Of a stretch of 64,000 nucleotides of DNA, positions 32,378-41,176 are shown in pieces (position 1 is the stretch's first letter; each line of letters begins with the position of its first letter). This stretch comes from Gallionella sp. (GTDB lineage: Bacteria > Pseudomonadota > Gammaproteobacteria > Burkholderiales > Gallionellaceae). The notes under the pieces were generated by a model. It had not been told where the DNA came from, searched no databases, and was given only the letters and a program-made list of their open reading frames with translations. Location of the stretch: positions 1-64,000 of the forward strand of contig JAQUAI010000004.1 in assembly GCA_028687335.1 (NCBI GenBank). Reading direction: 5' to 3'. The position numbers and the translations under genes are program-made.

Positions 32378-33183
32378 GTATTACCTGTATCCAACGCAGC
32401 GCACATGCGTTGTGTCAAAGTGAAATCCATCCACATGCGCTGGGCCAACTGCCGTACCGGCCAGATACCAAACACGCTGTTCGTTAGAAAAATCAGATCT
32501 GCCGTCTGCAACTCAGCCCACGACAAATCACGCACCTGCACTGTCATATTATTGTGTTGCGCCCAGTCAATCACCCAATCACGCAGCACACCCGCCACGC
32601 CGCAGCGTGATAGGTCAGGCGTAACCAGCACGTCATTAAGCAGCGCAAATACATTGCTGCGTGTACCCTCGATAACGCGCCCCTGCTCATCCAGCAATAA
32701 ACCTTCTGCTATATCCGTATCCTGCCACTCGGCAGCGGCAAGCACGCTCTCCAGACGATTCAGGTGTTTGATACCAGCCAGTTTGGGTTGCGTGCCAAGA
32801 CGCAGATCGCAGAGACGCACTTGCACGCCGCGCGTACGATTCTCTACAGATAGCTCAGGTGCGGAGAAAATATCCCAGATATGGGTCACCACACTGTTAT
32901 GCGAGGGAGCGTAGCCACGCACCCCCTGGCCGCGCGTAACGATAAGCTTGAGCAAAGCATCCGGCTGCTGTTGCAATAACACGCGCAACTCTTCCGTTAA
33001 CAGCGACGCATCGGGACAGGCTATTGCCAGTACTCGACAGTCCTGCTGTAATTTTTTGAGATGCTGTTGCCAGAAAGAAACTTGGCCGTTGCGTGCGAGC
33101 AGCGTACGAAATACACCGTCGCCATAGAGCAAACCGCGATCGCGGATGCTGATCGTGTTACCGGAAGTTCCGTTGACCAGCAT
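32374..33183 (-). CDS. pabC: Aminodeoxychorismate lyase
   Basis: 269 residues from ATG 33181-33183 (MLVNGTSGNTISIRDRGLLY). Fold-type IV PLP enzyme; the Schiff-base lysine is in AGIKHLNRLE, and EGTRSNVF is the cofactor phosphate-binding motif. It converts 4-amino-4-deoxychorismate to p-aminobenzoate for folate. No Shine-Dalgarno is visible; the start is 13 bases after the fabF stop, which suggests translational coupling. Confidence 0.93.
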   Translation of the reverse strand: MLVNGTSGNTISIRDRGLLYGDGVFRTLLARNGQVSFWQQHLKKLQQDCRVLAIACPDASLLTEELRVLLQQQPDALLKLIVTRGQGVRGYAPSHNSVVTHIWDIFSAPELSVENRTRGVQVRLCDLRLGTQPKLAGIKHLNRLESVLAAAEWQDTDIAEGLLLDEQGRVIEGTRSNVFALLNDVLVTPDLSRCGVAGVLRDWVIDWAQHNNMTVQVRDLSWAELQTADLIFLTNSVFGIWPVRQLAQRMWMDFTLTQRMCAALDTGNT

Positions 33184-33196
33184 CGCGAGGAGAGAA

Positions 33197-34429
33197 TCAG
33201 ACTTTACGGAAAACCAACGTACCGTTAGTGCCGCCGAAGCCGAAGTTGTTGTTGACCGCGACATCAATCTTCATGTCGCGTGCGGTATTGGCGCAATAGT
33301 CCAAATCGCACTCGGGATCTTGCTCGAACAGATTGATAGTCGGCGGTGCGATTTGATGATGCACAGCCAAAGCGCAGAACACCGATTCAATACCACCCGC
33401 GCCACCCAGCAGGTGCCCCGTCATCGACTTAGTCGAACTCACCACCAGCTTGCTGGCATAGTCGCCAAATGCCAGCTTAATGGCTTCCGTCTCATTCTTA
33501 TCGCCCATCGGTGTCGATGTGCCGTGCGCGTTGACGTAGTTCACGTCTTGCGGATTCAAACCCGCATTCCGCAACGCGTTCAACATGCTGCGCTTAGGGC
33601 CGTCGCTATTAGGCGACGTGATGTGATAAGCATCGCCACTCATACCGTAACCCACCACTTCGGCATATATCTTCGCACCGCGTGCTTTGGCATGCTCGTA
33701 CTCTTCCAGCACCAAAACACCCGCACCTTCGCCGATCACGAAACCGTCACGATCTTTATCCCAAGGACGGCTAGCTGTTGCCGGATCATCGTTGCGCGTG
33801 CTCAAAGCACGTGCCGCGCTGAAACCGCCGACAGCGAGAGAATTGATCGTTGCTTCCGAACCACCGCACACCATCACATCGGCATCGCCGTATTCGATGA
33901 TGCGTGCCGACTCACCGATACAGTGTGTCCCCGTGGTGCAAGCAGTCACCATCGCCAGATTTGGCCCCTTCAACCCGTACATCACGGAAAGGTTGCCAGA
34001 GATCATATTGATGATGGTACCCGGAATGAAGAATGGCGAAATTTTGCGCGGGCCAGCCGCCAAATAATCGTTGTGTGTATCTTCGATCATTGGCAAGCCG
34101 CCGATACCAGAGCCAATATTCACGCCAATACGCTCGGCATTTTGTTCGGTCACTTCGATACCAGAATCTTTGAACGCCTCAATTCCCGCCACCAAGCCGA
34201 AATGAATAAATCTATCCATACGACGCGCATCTTTGGCGGGAATGTATTGGGACGCATCGAAGTTCTTGACCTCGCCCGCGACTTGGCAGGCAAAGGCGGA
34301 TGCATCGAAATGGGTGATATTGGTAATGCCGGACTGACCTGCAACGATATTCTGCCAGGTCAATGGCATCCCAATCCCGACTGGGGAAACGATCCCCAGT
34401 CCGGTTACAACAACTCTACGCTTAGACAA
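33197..34429 (-). CDS. fabF: 3-oxoacyl-[acyl-carrier-protein] synthase II
   Basis: 410 residues. Catalytic triad: Cys in [15 protein letters not shown], His in [11 protein letters not shown], His in [15 protein letters not shown]. Elongates acyl-ACP with malonyl-ACP and controls the C16:1 to C18:1 step. It lies 42 bases downstream of acpP. Confidence 0.98.
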   Translation of the reverse strand: MSKRRVVVTGLGIVSPVGIGMPLTWQNIVAGQSGITNITHFDASAFACQVAGEVKNFDASQYIPAKDARRMDRFIHFGLVAGIEAFKDSGIEVTEQNAERIGVNIGSGIGGLPMIEDTHNDYLAAGPRKISPFFIPGTIINMISGNLSVMYGLKGPNLAMVTACTTGTHCIGESARIIEYGDADVMVCGGSEATINSLAVGGFSAARALSTRNDDPATASRPWDKDRDGFVIGEGAGVLVLEEYEHAKARGAKIYAEVVGYGMSGDAYHITSPNSDGPKRSMLNALRNAGLNPQDVNYVNAHGTSTPMGDKNETEAIKLAFGDYASKLVVSSTKSMTGHLLGGAGGIESVFCALAVHHQIAPPTINLFEQDPECDLDYCANTARDMKIDVAVNNNFGFGGTNGTLVFRKV

Positions 34430-34471
34430 ACCGACTCCGTTTCAGAACGAAAGAAAGAGGGGAACAGCAGA

Positions 34472-34705
34472 TTACTTTTGATGAGCCAGAACGTAATCGA
34501 TTGCTTGTTGCACAGTCGTGATCTTCTCTGCATCTTCGTCTGGAATTTCGCACTCGAACTCTTCTTCCAGTGCCATCACCAGCTCGACTGTATCGAGGGA
34601 ATCTGCACCCAGATCGTTGACAAAAGAGGACTCATTCTTGATTTCTGCCTCGTTTACACCCAGTTGCTCGGCGACGATCTTATATACGCGTTGTTCGATA
34701 GACAT
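34472..34705 (-). CDS. acpP: Acyl carrier protein
   Basis: 77 residues, acidic, with the phosphopantetheine serine in [19 protein letters not shown]. First gene of the operon, with its own strong promoter; GGGAG lies 7 bases before the ATG. Confidence 0.98.
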   Translation of the reverse strand: MSIEQRVYKIVAEQLGVNEAEIKNESSFVNDLGADSLDTVELVMALEEEFECEIPDEDAEKITTVQQAIDYVLAHQK

Positions 34706-34744
34706 AATTAACTCCCACCCTGTTTAGTTGATAAAGCGGCGCGC

Positions 34745-34772
34745 ATTGTATCAAATTTGCCCAGATTGCCAA
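34745..34772 (-). promoter_or_regulatory. Promoter of the acpP-tatD operon
   Basis: Minus-strand TTGGCA (34767-34772), 16-base spacer, TACAAT (34745-34750), followed by GCGCGCC. About 40 bases upstream of the acpP start. The rest of the gap to bcp (34773-34933) shows no gene. Confidence 0.78.
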
Positions 34773-34933
34773 ATCGCATCCAACAAGCCACATCGGAAAC
34801 ATTGTTTAAAAACCGTCAAGCTGTTGTTTTATTGTCACTTAGCATTTAACGCCAATCGGCATCTTGTCGCGCTCCTTGCCATCGGCATCATTTTTGACAA
34901 GAATGTCGCCAACGATCAGCACACATCCACACC

Positions 34934-35389
34934 ATGCCCACCACTTCAATTCCCGATTTCACCCTGCCTGCCACTAGCGGCAAAACCTTCAACCTGACAG
35001 CAGCGCGCGGCAAATCACTGGTTATTTACTTTTACCCCAAAGACAACACACCGGGCTGCACCACAGAGGCTCAGCAATTCCGAGATCTATACCCAGCGTT
35101 TAGCACGGCGAATTGCGAAATCGTCGGAGTTTCGCGCGACTCGATCAAGTCCCACGAAAACTTCAAAGCAAAATTCACCCTGCCGTTCGAACTACTCTCG
35201 GACAGCGATGAAACTGCCTGCACGCTATTCGGTGTGATGAAACAAAAAAATATGTACGGCAAACAAGTACGCGGTATAGAACGCAGCACCTTCGTATTCG
35301 ACAAGGAAGGCGTACTACGCAAAGAATGGCGCGGCCTCAAGGCCGATGGCCATGCACAGGAAGTATTGGATTTCGTCAACGCTCTATAA
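34934..35389 (+). CDS. bcp: Thiol peroxidase of the Bcp/PrxQ family
   Basis: 151 residues. The peroxidatic cysteine is in YPKDNTPGCTTEAQQFRD. The resolving cysteine found five residues later in many homologues is a Gln here, so this is a 1-Cys-like form. Reduces hydrogen peroxide and organic peroxides in the cytoplasm. No Shine-Dalgarno sequence precedes the ATG. It lies 16 bases before phoH. Confidence 0.93.
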   Translation: MPTTSIPDFTLPATSGKTFNLTAARGKSLVIYFYPKDNTPGCTTEAQQFRDLYPAFSTANCEIVGVSRDSIKSHENFKAKFTLPFELLSDSDETACTLFGVMKQKNMYGKQVRGIERSTFVFDKEGVLRKEWRGLKADGHAQEVLDFVNAL

Positions 35390-35405
35390 CCATCAGAGGG
35401 ACATC

Positions 35406-36818
35406 ATGCCACCACGCAAAAAAGCAGCCTCATCCGCCGACAGCAAAATGTTCGTATTGGACACCAATGTCCTGTTGCATGACCCGACCAGCCTGTTCCG
35501 CTTTGAAGAGCATGACATCTGCCTGCCGATGTTCGTGCTGGAAGAGTTAGACGACAAAAAGAAAGGCATGACCGAAGTCGCCCGCAATGCGCGTCAGGCC
35601 AGCCGTTTTCTAGATGAAATTGTCAGCGACGCACCGCACAAAATTGAAGAAGGTATTTCGCTGCAATCCGAAAACCATAAGAACAGCACTGGGCGACTGT
35701 TCCTGCAAACCGAGTTCATCAAAAACGAGTTGCCCGCCAATATGTCGCAGGGTAAAGCAGACAATGCCATCCTCGCGGTGGTGATGCATCTGCAACGAAC
35801 CCAACCGAAGCGTGCGGTGATTCTTGTTTCCAAAGACATCAACATGCGCATCAAAGCGCGCGCGCTGGGCTTGGAAGCGCAGGACTACTTCAACGACAAG
35901 GTACTGGAAGACAGCGACCTGCTCTACAGCGGTGTCATGCAACTGCCGGAAGATTTCTGGGATAGGCATGGCAAGAACATGAAGTCGTGGCAAAAAGACG
36001 GCCACACCTACTACCAGGTTAGCGGCCCACTATGCGCCGCCTTCTTCACCAACCAGTTCGTTTACAAAGAAGACGACACCCCGTTCTATGCGGTGGTGCT
36101 GGAGCAAAACGACAAAACAGCTACCCTGCGCACGCTCACCGATTTCACCCACAGTAAAAATAATGTGTGGGGCATTGCCGCCCGCAACCGCGAACAAAAC
36201 TTCGTGCTTAATTTACTGATGAATCCAGAAATCGATTTCGTCACCCTGCTGGGCCAAGCTGGTACCGGAAAAACCTTGCTGACACTGGCTGCTGGCCTGT
36301 TGCAAACACTGGAAACCAAGCTGTATTCGGAAATCATCATTACCCGCGTAACTGTGCCTGTGGGCGAGGATATCGGCTTCTTGCCCGGCACCGAAGAAGA
36401 AAAGATGACCCCGTGGATGGGAGCATTGGAAGACAACCTCGACGTGCTGAACAAGTCCGATGAAGAAGGCGGTGACTGGGGGCGCGCAGCTACACGCGAT
36501 CTGATCCGCTCACGCGTCAAAGTCAAATCACTCAACTTTATGCGCGGCCGCACTTTCCTCAACAAATACCTCATCATCGATGAAGCGCAAAACCTTACGC
36601 CAAAGCAGATGAAGACACTGGTCACGCGCGCGGGCCCTGGCACCAAAGTGGTATGCATGGGCAACATCGCGCAGATCGACACCCCCTACCTCACCGAAGG
36701 CAGCTCCGGCCTAACTTATGTAGTGGATCGTTTCAAAGGATGGGAGCATGGCGGACACGTCACACTGATGCGCGGTGAACGTTCACGTTTGGCAGATCAT
36801 GCCGCCGAAGTGTTATGA
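35406..36818 (+). CDS. PhoH family protein with N-terminal PIN domain (PhoH2 type)
   Basis: 470 residues from ATG 35406, with GAGGG 6 bases upstream. The N-terminal PIN nuclease domain starts at [14 protein letters not shown] with acidic residues in [12 protein letters not shown] and [13 protein letters not shown]. The C-terminal PhoH ATPase has Walker [14 protein letters not shown] and Walker [20 protein letters not shown]-PhoH proteins are reported to be RNA helicase/ribonucleases. msrB starts inside its stop codon. Confidence 0.92.
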   Translation: MPPRKKAASSADSKMFVLDTNVLLHDPTSLFRFEEHDICLPMFVLEELDDKKKGMTEVARNARQASRFLDEIVSDAPHKIEEGISLQSENHKNSTGRLFLQTEFIKNELPANMSQGKADNAILAVVMHLQRTQPKRAVILVSKDINMRIKARALGLEAQDYFNDKVLEDSDLLYSGVMQLPEDFWDRHGKNMKSWQKDGHTYYQVSGPLCAAFFTNQFVYKEDDTPFYAVVLEQNDKTATLRTLTDFTHSKNNVWGIAARNREQNFVLNLLMNPEIDFVTLLGQAGTGKTLLTLAAGLLQTLETKLYSEIIITRVTVPVGEDIGFLPGTEEEKMTPWMGALEDNLDVLNKSDEEGGDWGRAATRDLIRSRVKVKSLNFMRGRTFLNKYLIIDEAQNLTPKQMKTLVTRAGPGTKVVCMGNIAQIDTPYLTEGSSGLTYVVDRFKGWEHGGHVTLMRGERSRLADHAAEVL

Positions 36819-37210
36819 GCGACCTGCTCGACAAAAGTGATGCCGAATGGCGTGATGAGCTCACGCCAGAACAGTATCAAGTGTGCCGCCAGTGCGGCAC
36901 CGAGCCTCCGTTCACGGGAGCGTATTGGGATTGCCATGACGCAGGAATGTATCGTTGCGTATGCTGCGGCAGCGAACTCTTCGATGCCGCAACCAAATAC
37001 GATTCCGGCAGCGGCTGGCCCAGCTTTTGGCAACCGGCACGGGCGGAAAACATCGTTTCGCGCACGGACACCCGCCATGGCATGCAACGTGTCGAAGTGG
37101 TTTGCAAAAACTGCGGCGCGCATCTCGGCCACGTTTTTCCTGACGGCCCAGAACCCTCTGGCCTACGTTTCTGCATCAACTCAGCCTCGCTCGCGCTGGA
37201 TAGAGACTGA
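36815..37210 (+). CDS. msrB: Peptide-methionine (R)-S-oxide reductase MsrB
   Basis: 131 residues. The catalytic Cys is in RFCINSASL; zinc ligands are in CVCCGSEL and CKNCGAHLG. The resolving Cys of the E. coli type (DSGCGWPSF) is Ser here (DSGSGWPSF), while an extra CRQC pair lies near residue 24 and may provide an alternative recycling cysteine. Reduces methionine-R-sulfoxide in proteins. ATGA overlap with the PhoH gene. Confidence 0.95.
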   Translation: MSDLLDKSDAEWRDELTPEQYQVCRQCGTEPPFTGAYWDCHDAGMYRCVCCGSELFDAATKYDSGSGWPSFWQPARAENIVSRTDTRHGMQRVEVVCKNCGAHLGHVFPDGPEPSGLRFCINSASLALDRD

Positions 37211-37238
37211 GCCTTTCCCCATCTAAACGGTTATTTCC

Positions 37239-37781
37239 ATGAAACTCCTGTTCGATCTGTTTCCCATTATTCTATTTTTCATCGCGTTCAAAACGTTTGA
37301 TATCTACGTTGCGACTGCGGTTGCCATCGGCGCAACCGTTGCGCAAATCATCTGGAGCAAGTGGCGGCACGGCAAAGTCGACACCATGCTGTGGGTCAGC
37401 TTCGCCATCATTGGCGTATTCGGCGGCGCAACACTGCTGCTGCACGACGAAAACTTTATCAAGTGGAAACCCACCGTGCTGTACTGGCTGTTCTCGGCCA
37501 TCTTGCTGTTCTCCAACGCTCTGTTCCACAAGAATCTGATCCGTGCCATGCTGCATGAAAAAATCGCGCTACCGATGCCGATATGGCACCGGTTAAATTT
37601 GCTGTGGAGCGCATTCTTCGCCGTGCTCGGTTTTTTGAATCTGTATATCGCGTTCACGTTCAGCACCGACACTTGGGTAAATTTCAAACTATTCGGTTTC
37701 ACCGGTTTAATGGTGATTTTTATCCTCGCGCAAAGTGCTTGGCTATCGAAATACGTCGATGAAAAAAAGGAGAACAACTAA
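37239..37781 (+). CDS. yciB: Inner-membrane septation protein YciB (IspZ family)
   Basis: 180 residues with five hydrophobic helices. It starts with the family hallmark [18 protein letters not shown] and contains [19 protein letters not shown]. Linked to cell envelope maintenance and septation in enterobacteria. The stop shares a base with the yciI start (TAATG), so the yciB-yciI-bolA set is coupled. Confidence 0.95.
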   Translation: MKLLFDLFPIILFFIAFKTFDIYVATAVAIGATVAQIIWSKWRHGKVDTMLWVSFAIIGVFGGATLLLHDENFIKWKPTVLYWLFSAILLFSNALFHKNLIRAMLHEKIALPMPIWHRLNLLWSAFFAVLGFLNLYIAFTFSTDTWVNFKLFGFTGLMVIFILAQSAWLSKYVDEKKENN

Positions 37782-38083
37782 TGTGGTACACCATCATCGG
37801 ACAGGATATGCCCGACAGCCTGCCCAAGCGTCTGGCCGCCCGCCCCGCTCATTTGGCGCGGCTGCAAGCCTTGCAAGATGAAGGGCGCTTGTTATTGGCC
37901 GGGCCATTTCCAGCCATCGATGCTGCCGACCCTGGACAGGCCGGATTTGCAGGCAGTTTGATCGTGGCCGAATTTTCCTCGCTAGCCGCCGCCCATGACT
38001 GGGCCGAGGCCGATCCGTATAGCACTACCGGCGTATTCAAACAAATTACTGTTCAACCATTTAAAAAGGTATTCCCCGCATGA
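37781..38083 (+). CDS. yciI: YciI family protein
   Basis: 100 residues. Ferredoxin-like YCII domain: [20 protein letters not shown] with the conserved R-x-x-H-L-x-x-L pattern, and the pair DWAEADPY near the C-terminus. Function unknown, possibly enzymatic. Pairing with yciB is conserved. ATGA overlap with bolA. Confidence 0.92.
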   Translation: MWYTIIGQDMPDSLPKRLAARPAHLARLQALQDEGRLLLAGPFPAIDAADPGQAGFAGSLIVAEFSSLAAAHDWAEADPYSTTGVFKQITVQPFKKVFPA

Positions 38084-38340
38084 GCCGTATTGAAACCATG
38101 AAGGCGCGTCTCGCCACCCTAACCCCTACGACGCTAGAAATCATCGACGATAGCCAACAACACGCCGGACACGGCCCAGCCAAGGCCGGAGCGGGTTATT
38201 ACACGGTACATATTGTCGCTGCCGCCTTCACTGGCAAGAACACGTTGGCGCGCCAGCGTATGGTATATTCCGCGCTGGGAGACATGATGGATCGTGACAT
38301 TCACGCCCTCAATATCAAGGCGAAAACGCCCGAAGAATAA
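38080..38340 (+). CDS. BolA family protein
   Basis: 86 residues. BolA fold with [27 protein letters not shown] and the C-terminal conserved His in [14 protein letters not shown]. The usual RHR motif is RQR here, so one of the conserved histidines is replaced. BolA proteins partner monothiol glutaredoxins in Fe-S handling or act in stress and morphology. Confidence 0.92.
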   Translation: MSRIETMKARLATLTPTTLEIIDDSQQHAGHGPAKAGAGYYTVHIVAAAFTGKNTLARQRMVYSALGDMMDRDIHALNIKAKTPEE

Positions 38341-38379
38341 TCTCGTATCAACCCACTTTATTGAAGAAGGAATATCAGC

Positions 38380-39168
38380 ATGATGAAGACAAGTAAGTTT
38401 GCTGCACTCGCAATTCTGACTGCGCTGGCCATCCAGCCCGCTTTTGCTGAAGACAAATCCGCTGCCTTGGTGAATGGCGTTTCGATTCCCCAAGCTCGCA
38501 TTGATTTGCGCGTTAAAGCTGCTGAGGCTCAAGGCCAGCCCGATAGCCCCGATCTGCGCAAAGCAATTCGCGACGACATGATCAATCTGGAAGTGATGGC
38601 GCAGGAAGCCAACAAGCTAGGTTTGGACAAAAACAGCGACGTCGTACAGCAAGTCGAATTGGCCAAGCAGTCGGTACTGGTCGGCGCTTTTGTGCAGGAC
38701 TATGCGCGCAAACACCCAATCAGCGAAGATCAGTTGCAACAGGAATACAACAAACTGAAAACCAAACTGGGCGACAAAGAATTTAACGCGCGCCACATCC
38801 TGGTCGAGACCGAAGCAGAAGCGAAAGACATCATCGCGCAACTCGGCAAGAAGGGTAAATTTGATAAATTGGCAGCAGAGAAATCCAAGGATGCAGGCTC
38901 AGCCGAGCGTGGCGGTTCACTGGGTTGGGCTGTTCCCGGCAACTTCGTTCCACCGTTTGCCAACGCCCTGCTTAACCTGAAAAAAGGTGATTACACCAAG
39001 GAAGCCGTGCAATCCCAATTCGGTTGGCACGTTATCAAACTGGACGATGTACGCGACTTGAAAGTACCACCGTTCGAAGAATTGAAACCGCAATTGCAAC
39101 AACGTTTGCAACAGCAGTCGATTCAAAAAGCGATTAGCGAATTACGCGCAACCGCAAAAATCGAATAA
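38380..39168 (+). CDS. Periplasmic peptidyl-prolyl isomerase, parvulin type
   Basis: 262 residues. Signal peptide of about 23 residues ending AFA before EDKSAALVNG. The SurA-N-like helical segment is followed by a single parvulin domain from ARHILVETEAEAKDIIAQ through GGSLGWAVPGNFVPPFANAL to QFGWHVIKLDDVR. PrsA/PpiD-like foldase of the periplasm. AAGGA lies 9 bases before the ATG. Last gene of the plus-strand run, before a terminator. Confidence 0.93.
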   Translation: MMKTSKFAALAILTALAIQPAFAEDKSAALVNGVSIPQARIDLRVKAAEAQGQPDSPDLRKAIRDDMINLEVMAQEANKLGLDKNSDVVQQVELAKQSVLVGAFVQDYARKHPISEDQLQQEYNKLKTKLGDKEFNARHILVETEAEAKDIIAQLGKKGKFDKLAAEKSKDAGSAERGGSLGWAVPGNFVPPFANALLNLKKGDYTKEAVQSQFGWHVIKLDDVRDLKVPPFEELKPQLQQRLQQQSIQKAISELRATAKIE

Positions 39169-39192
39169 GACTGACACGCTCCAAAAGTCCAC

Positions 39193-39220
39193 AAAAAAGA
39201 CATCGCAAGATGTCTTTTTT
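39193..39220. terminator. Bidirectional terminator between the parvulin and DUF3025 genes
   Basis: AAAAAAGACATC GCAA GATGTCTTTTTT, a perfect stem with A/T runs on both sides between convergent genes. Confidence 0.88.
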
Positions 39221-39241
39221 GCTTTACCTCTCAGCAAAACA

Positions 39242-40075
39242 TCAAACCCGCTTGTCGCGAAAATAAGCCTTGTTGTCGTAATACGACTCACACGAATTTT
39301 CCGCAGACCAACCCGGCACGCCGAGTAACGGCACAGGAGTTAGTTCGCGGGTATCACGGCAATGCTCCGGCGCATTCAGATACTCAGCTACGCGTTGATC
39401 CAGATACGGCAACCGTTGCGCCAACGGCCAATTGAAAAAAGACGGATCGACCGGCACCAGCAAACCTTGCCCAGTCAACCCAATATAAGGATTCAACACT
39501 TTTTCGTACAAGCCATGACCGAACAAGTAGAAGTCCATACCGTGCTGCAATCTGTCGCGCGCTTGCCAGAACAAACTGTGCCACTGAAAATCGCGCAACT
39601 TGTCGGCCAATGCGGCATCGGCATACGGCACGATAACGCCCGACTCATCCAGCAAAGTATTGGTGTCACGTACCGCACCACGTTGCGAATTTGCTGCAAC
39701 GTTATCGGCTTCCGTCAACGCCAGATAATGCCGTGCATTGATCGCCGCTTTAGCTTTTGGAAATGTCAGCCACACCAGCGCGTTAAGCAGATCGTGCCAG
39801 TTATTGGCTCGCGTTTGCACCTCACCGCTGAGATAACAACGCGGCTCATACTGTGACTCGAAAGCCAGCTTGCCGTGCGCCTGCGGCACAAAGCTCAGTA
39901 CATGTCCGCTCTGTGTAGTGATAGGTGAACACTGCGTTGCCAACAGCGTGTTGCACTGCAACAAATCGGGAAAATGGGTCGGAGATAGCCGCGAAATAAT
40001 CGGATGCAGCGGTGCAAACATAACTTCGCCCAGCAGACGCTGCGCGTCCCACACCGGTTTCGTCACACCGTGCAT
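39242..40075 (-). CDS. DUF3025 domain protein
   Basis: 277 residues. The conserved block ALVWLTFPKAKAAINARHYL and the later LYEKVLNPYIGLTGQGLLV match the DUF3025 family. No signal peptide or membrane segment. Function unknown. It begins 10 bases after the glk stop and is probably co-transcribed with glgP and glk. Confidence 0.85.
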   Translation of the reverse strand: MHGVTKPVWDAQRLLGEVMFAPLHPIISRLSPTHFPDLLQCNTLLATQCSPITTQSGHVLSFVPQAHGKLAFESQYEPRCYLSGEVQTRANNWHDLLNALVWLTFPKAKAAINARHYLALTEADNVAANSQRGAVRDTNTLLDESGVIVPYADAALADKLRDFQWHSLFWQARDRLQHGMDFYLFGHGLYEKVLNPYIGLTGQGLLVPVDPSFFNWPLAQRLPYLDQRVAEYLNAPEHCRDTRELTPVPLLGVPGWSAENSCESYYDNKAYFRDKRV

Positions 40076-40085
40076 TGTTTTTAAC

Positions 40086-41171
40086 CTAGAAACCGCTGTT
40101 GGACGGCATGTGGTGTGCGTTCATCGTGGTAGGCAATGCACCTATCGCAGCCGCCCGCAGTGCTGGGCCATACAGCGCAACATGGTCGCTGAGAATGACG
40201 CGCACAGGCATGGCTTCAAGCAGATGACGCATACGTCCCTTATCGAGGAACGCGGCAAGAAATTCGCCTTGTTGCAACAAGGGTAAAAGTTTGGGCGCAA
40301 TACCACCAGCAATGTACAGCCCGCCTCGGCTCATGCTTTTGAGCGCAAGATTACCTGCCTCGGCACCATACAGCCGCACGAACATCGCTAGCGTTTTCAC
40401 GCACAACTCATCTTTACCTGTCATTGCCGCATTGGCGATTGCGGCGGCAGCATCACCCGCACGCATCGCTTCGTCCAGCCAGACTGGCGCGGGAGTGCGA
40501 TGGTGTAAGCGCATAAATTCATGCAGATCAAGTAAGCCCATGCCGGACACCACTCGCTCCCAGCTAACGTGTCCGTAACGTGTCTGCAAGTAGCTCAACA
40601 AAGCGAATTCGATTTCATTTTGCGGACTGAAGCTAGCGTGTCCACCTTCGGTGGCATACGGATGATGACGCGCGCCATCCCAAAATAATCCGGCTTCGCC
40701 CAAACCTGTCCCGGCTGCAATGACTGCGGCATTACCTGTTGCGGCTTGGTCGCCTACTTGCAAAACGGCAACTTGCTCGGCTTGCAGCGCAGGTAACCCT
40801 GCCGCGATGGCTTCCAAATCGTTCAGCAAAATGCAATGCCTGAAACCGAAGCGTTGCTGTAAGGCATCGGCATCGATATACCAAGGAAGGTTGGTGGTGC
40901 GTACAGTGCGACCGATAACAGGCCCAGCGATACCCAGCCCGCACGACTCAGGAACATCGCCATCGGCAATAAATGCCGCCAACAACTCGTCAAAGGTGGC
41001 GTGCGCGCGACTGACATACGTCGCCTCACGTTCAATCTCAACGCTATTGCCGGATACCCGCATTACAGCCAAGCGGGTTTTAGTCCCCCCAATATCGCCG
41101 CTCAGTACACGTTGGCACCCCGGCGAAGTTACCGTTTGCGACGAACTCTCAGGGTGCTCAAATGCGGCCAT
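40086..41171 (-). CDS. glk: Glucokinase
   Basis: 361 residues from ATG 41169-41171. Bacterial Glk (group A) motifs: phosphate-1 SGDIGGTKTRLAV, LLNDLEAIAAGLPAL, AAGTGLGEAGLFWDG, and EGGHASFSPQNEIEFALL with sugar-binding residues. Phosphorylates glucose with ATP. It follows glgP by 5 bases, so glycogen phosphorolysis and use of residual free glucose are coupled. Confidence 0.95.
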   Translation of the reverse strand: MAAFEHPESSSQTVTSPGCQRVLSGDIGGTKTRLAVMRVSGNSVEIEREATYVSRAHATFDELLAAFIADGDVPESCGLGIAGPVIGRTVRTTNLPWYIDADALQQRFGFRHCILLNDLEAIAAGLPALQAEQVAVLQVGDQAATGNAAVIAAGTGLGEAGLFWDGARHHPYATEGGHASFSPQNEIEFALLSYLQTRYGHVSWERVVSGMGLLDLHEFMRLHHRTPAPVWLDEAMRAGDAAAAIANAAMTGKDELCVKTLAMFVRLYGAEAGNLALKSMSRGGLYIAGGIAPKLLPLLQQGEFLAAFLDKGRMRHLLEAMPVRVILSDHVALYGPALRAAAIGALPTTMNAHHMPSNSGF

Positions 41172-41176
41172 CAAAC

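Noticed and set aside
33146-34711. 521-codon plus-strand frame opposite fabF and acpP
   Set aside because: Antisense of two conserved genes; no protein family resemblance.
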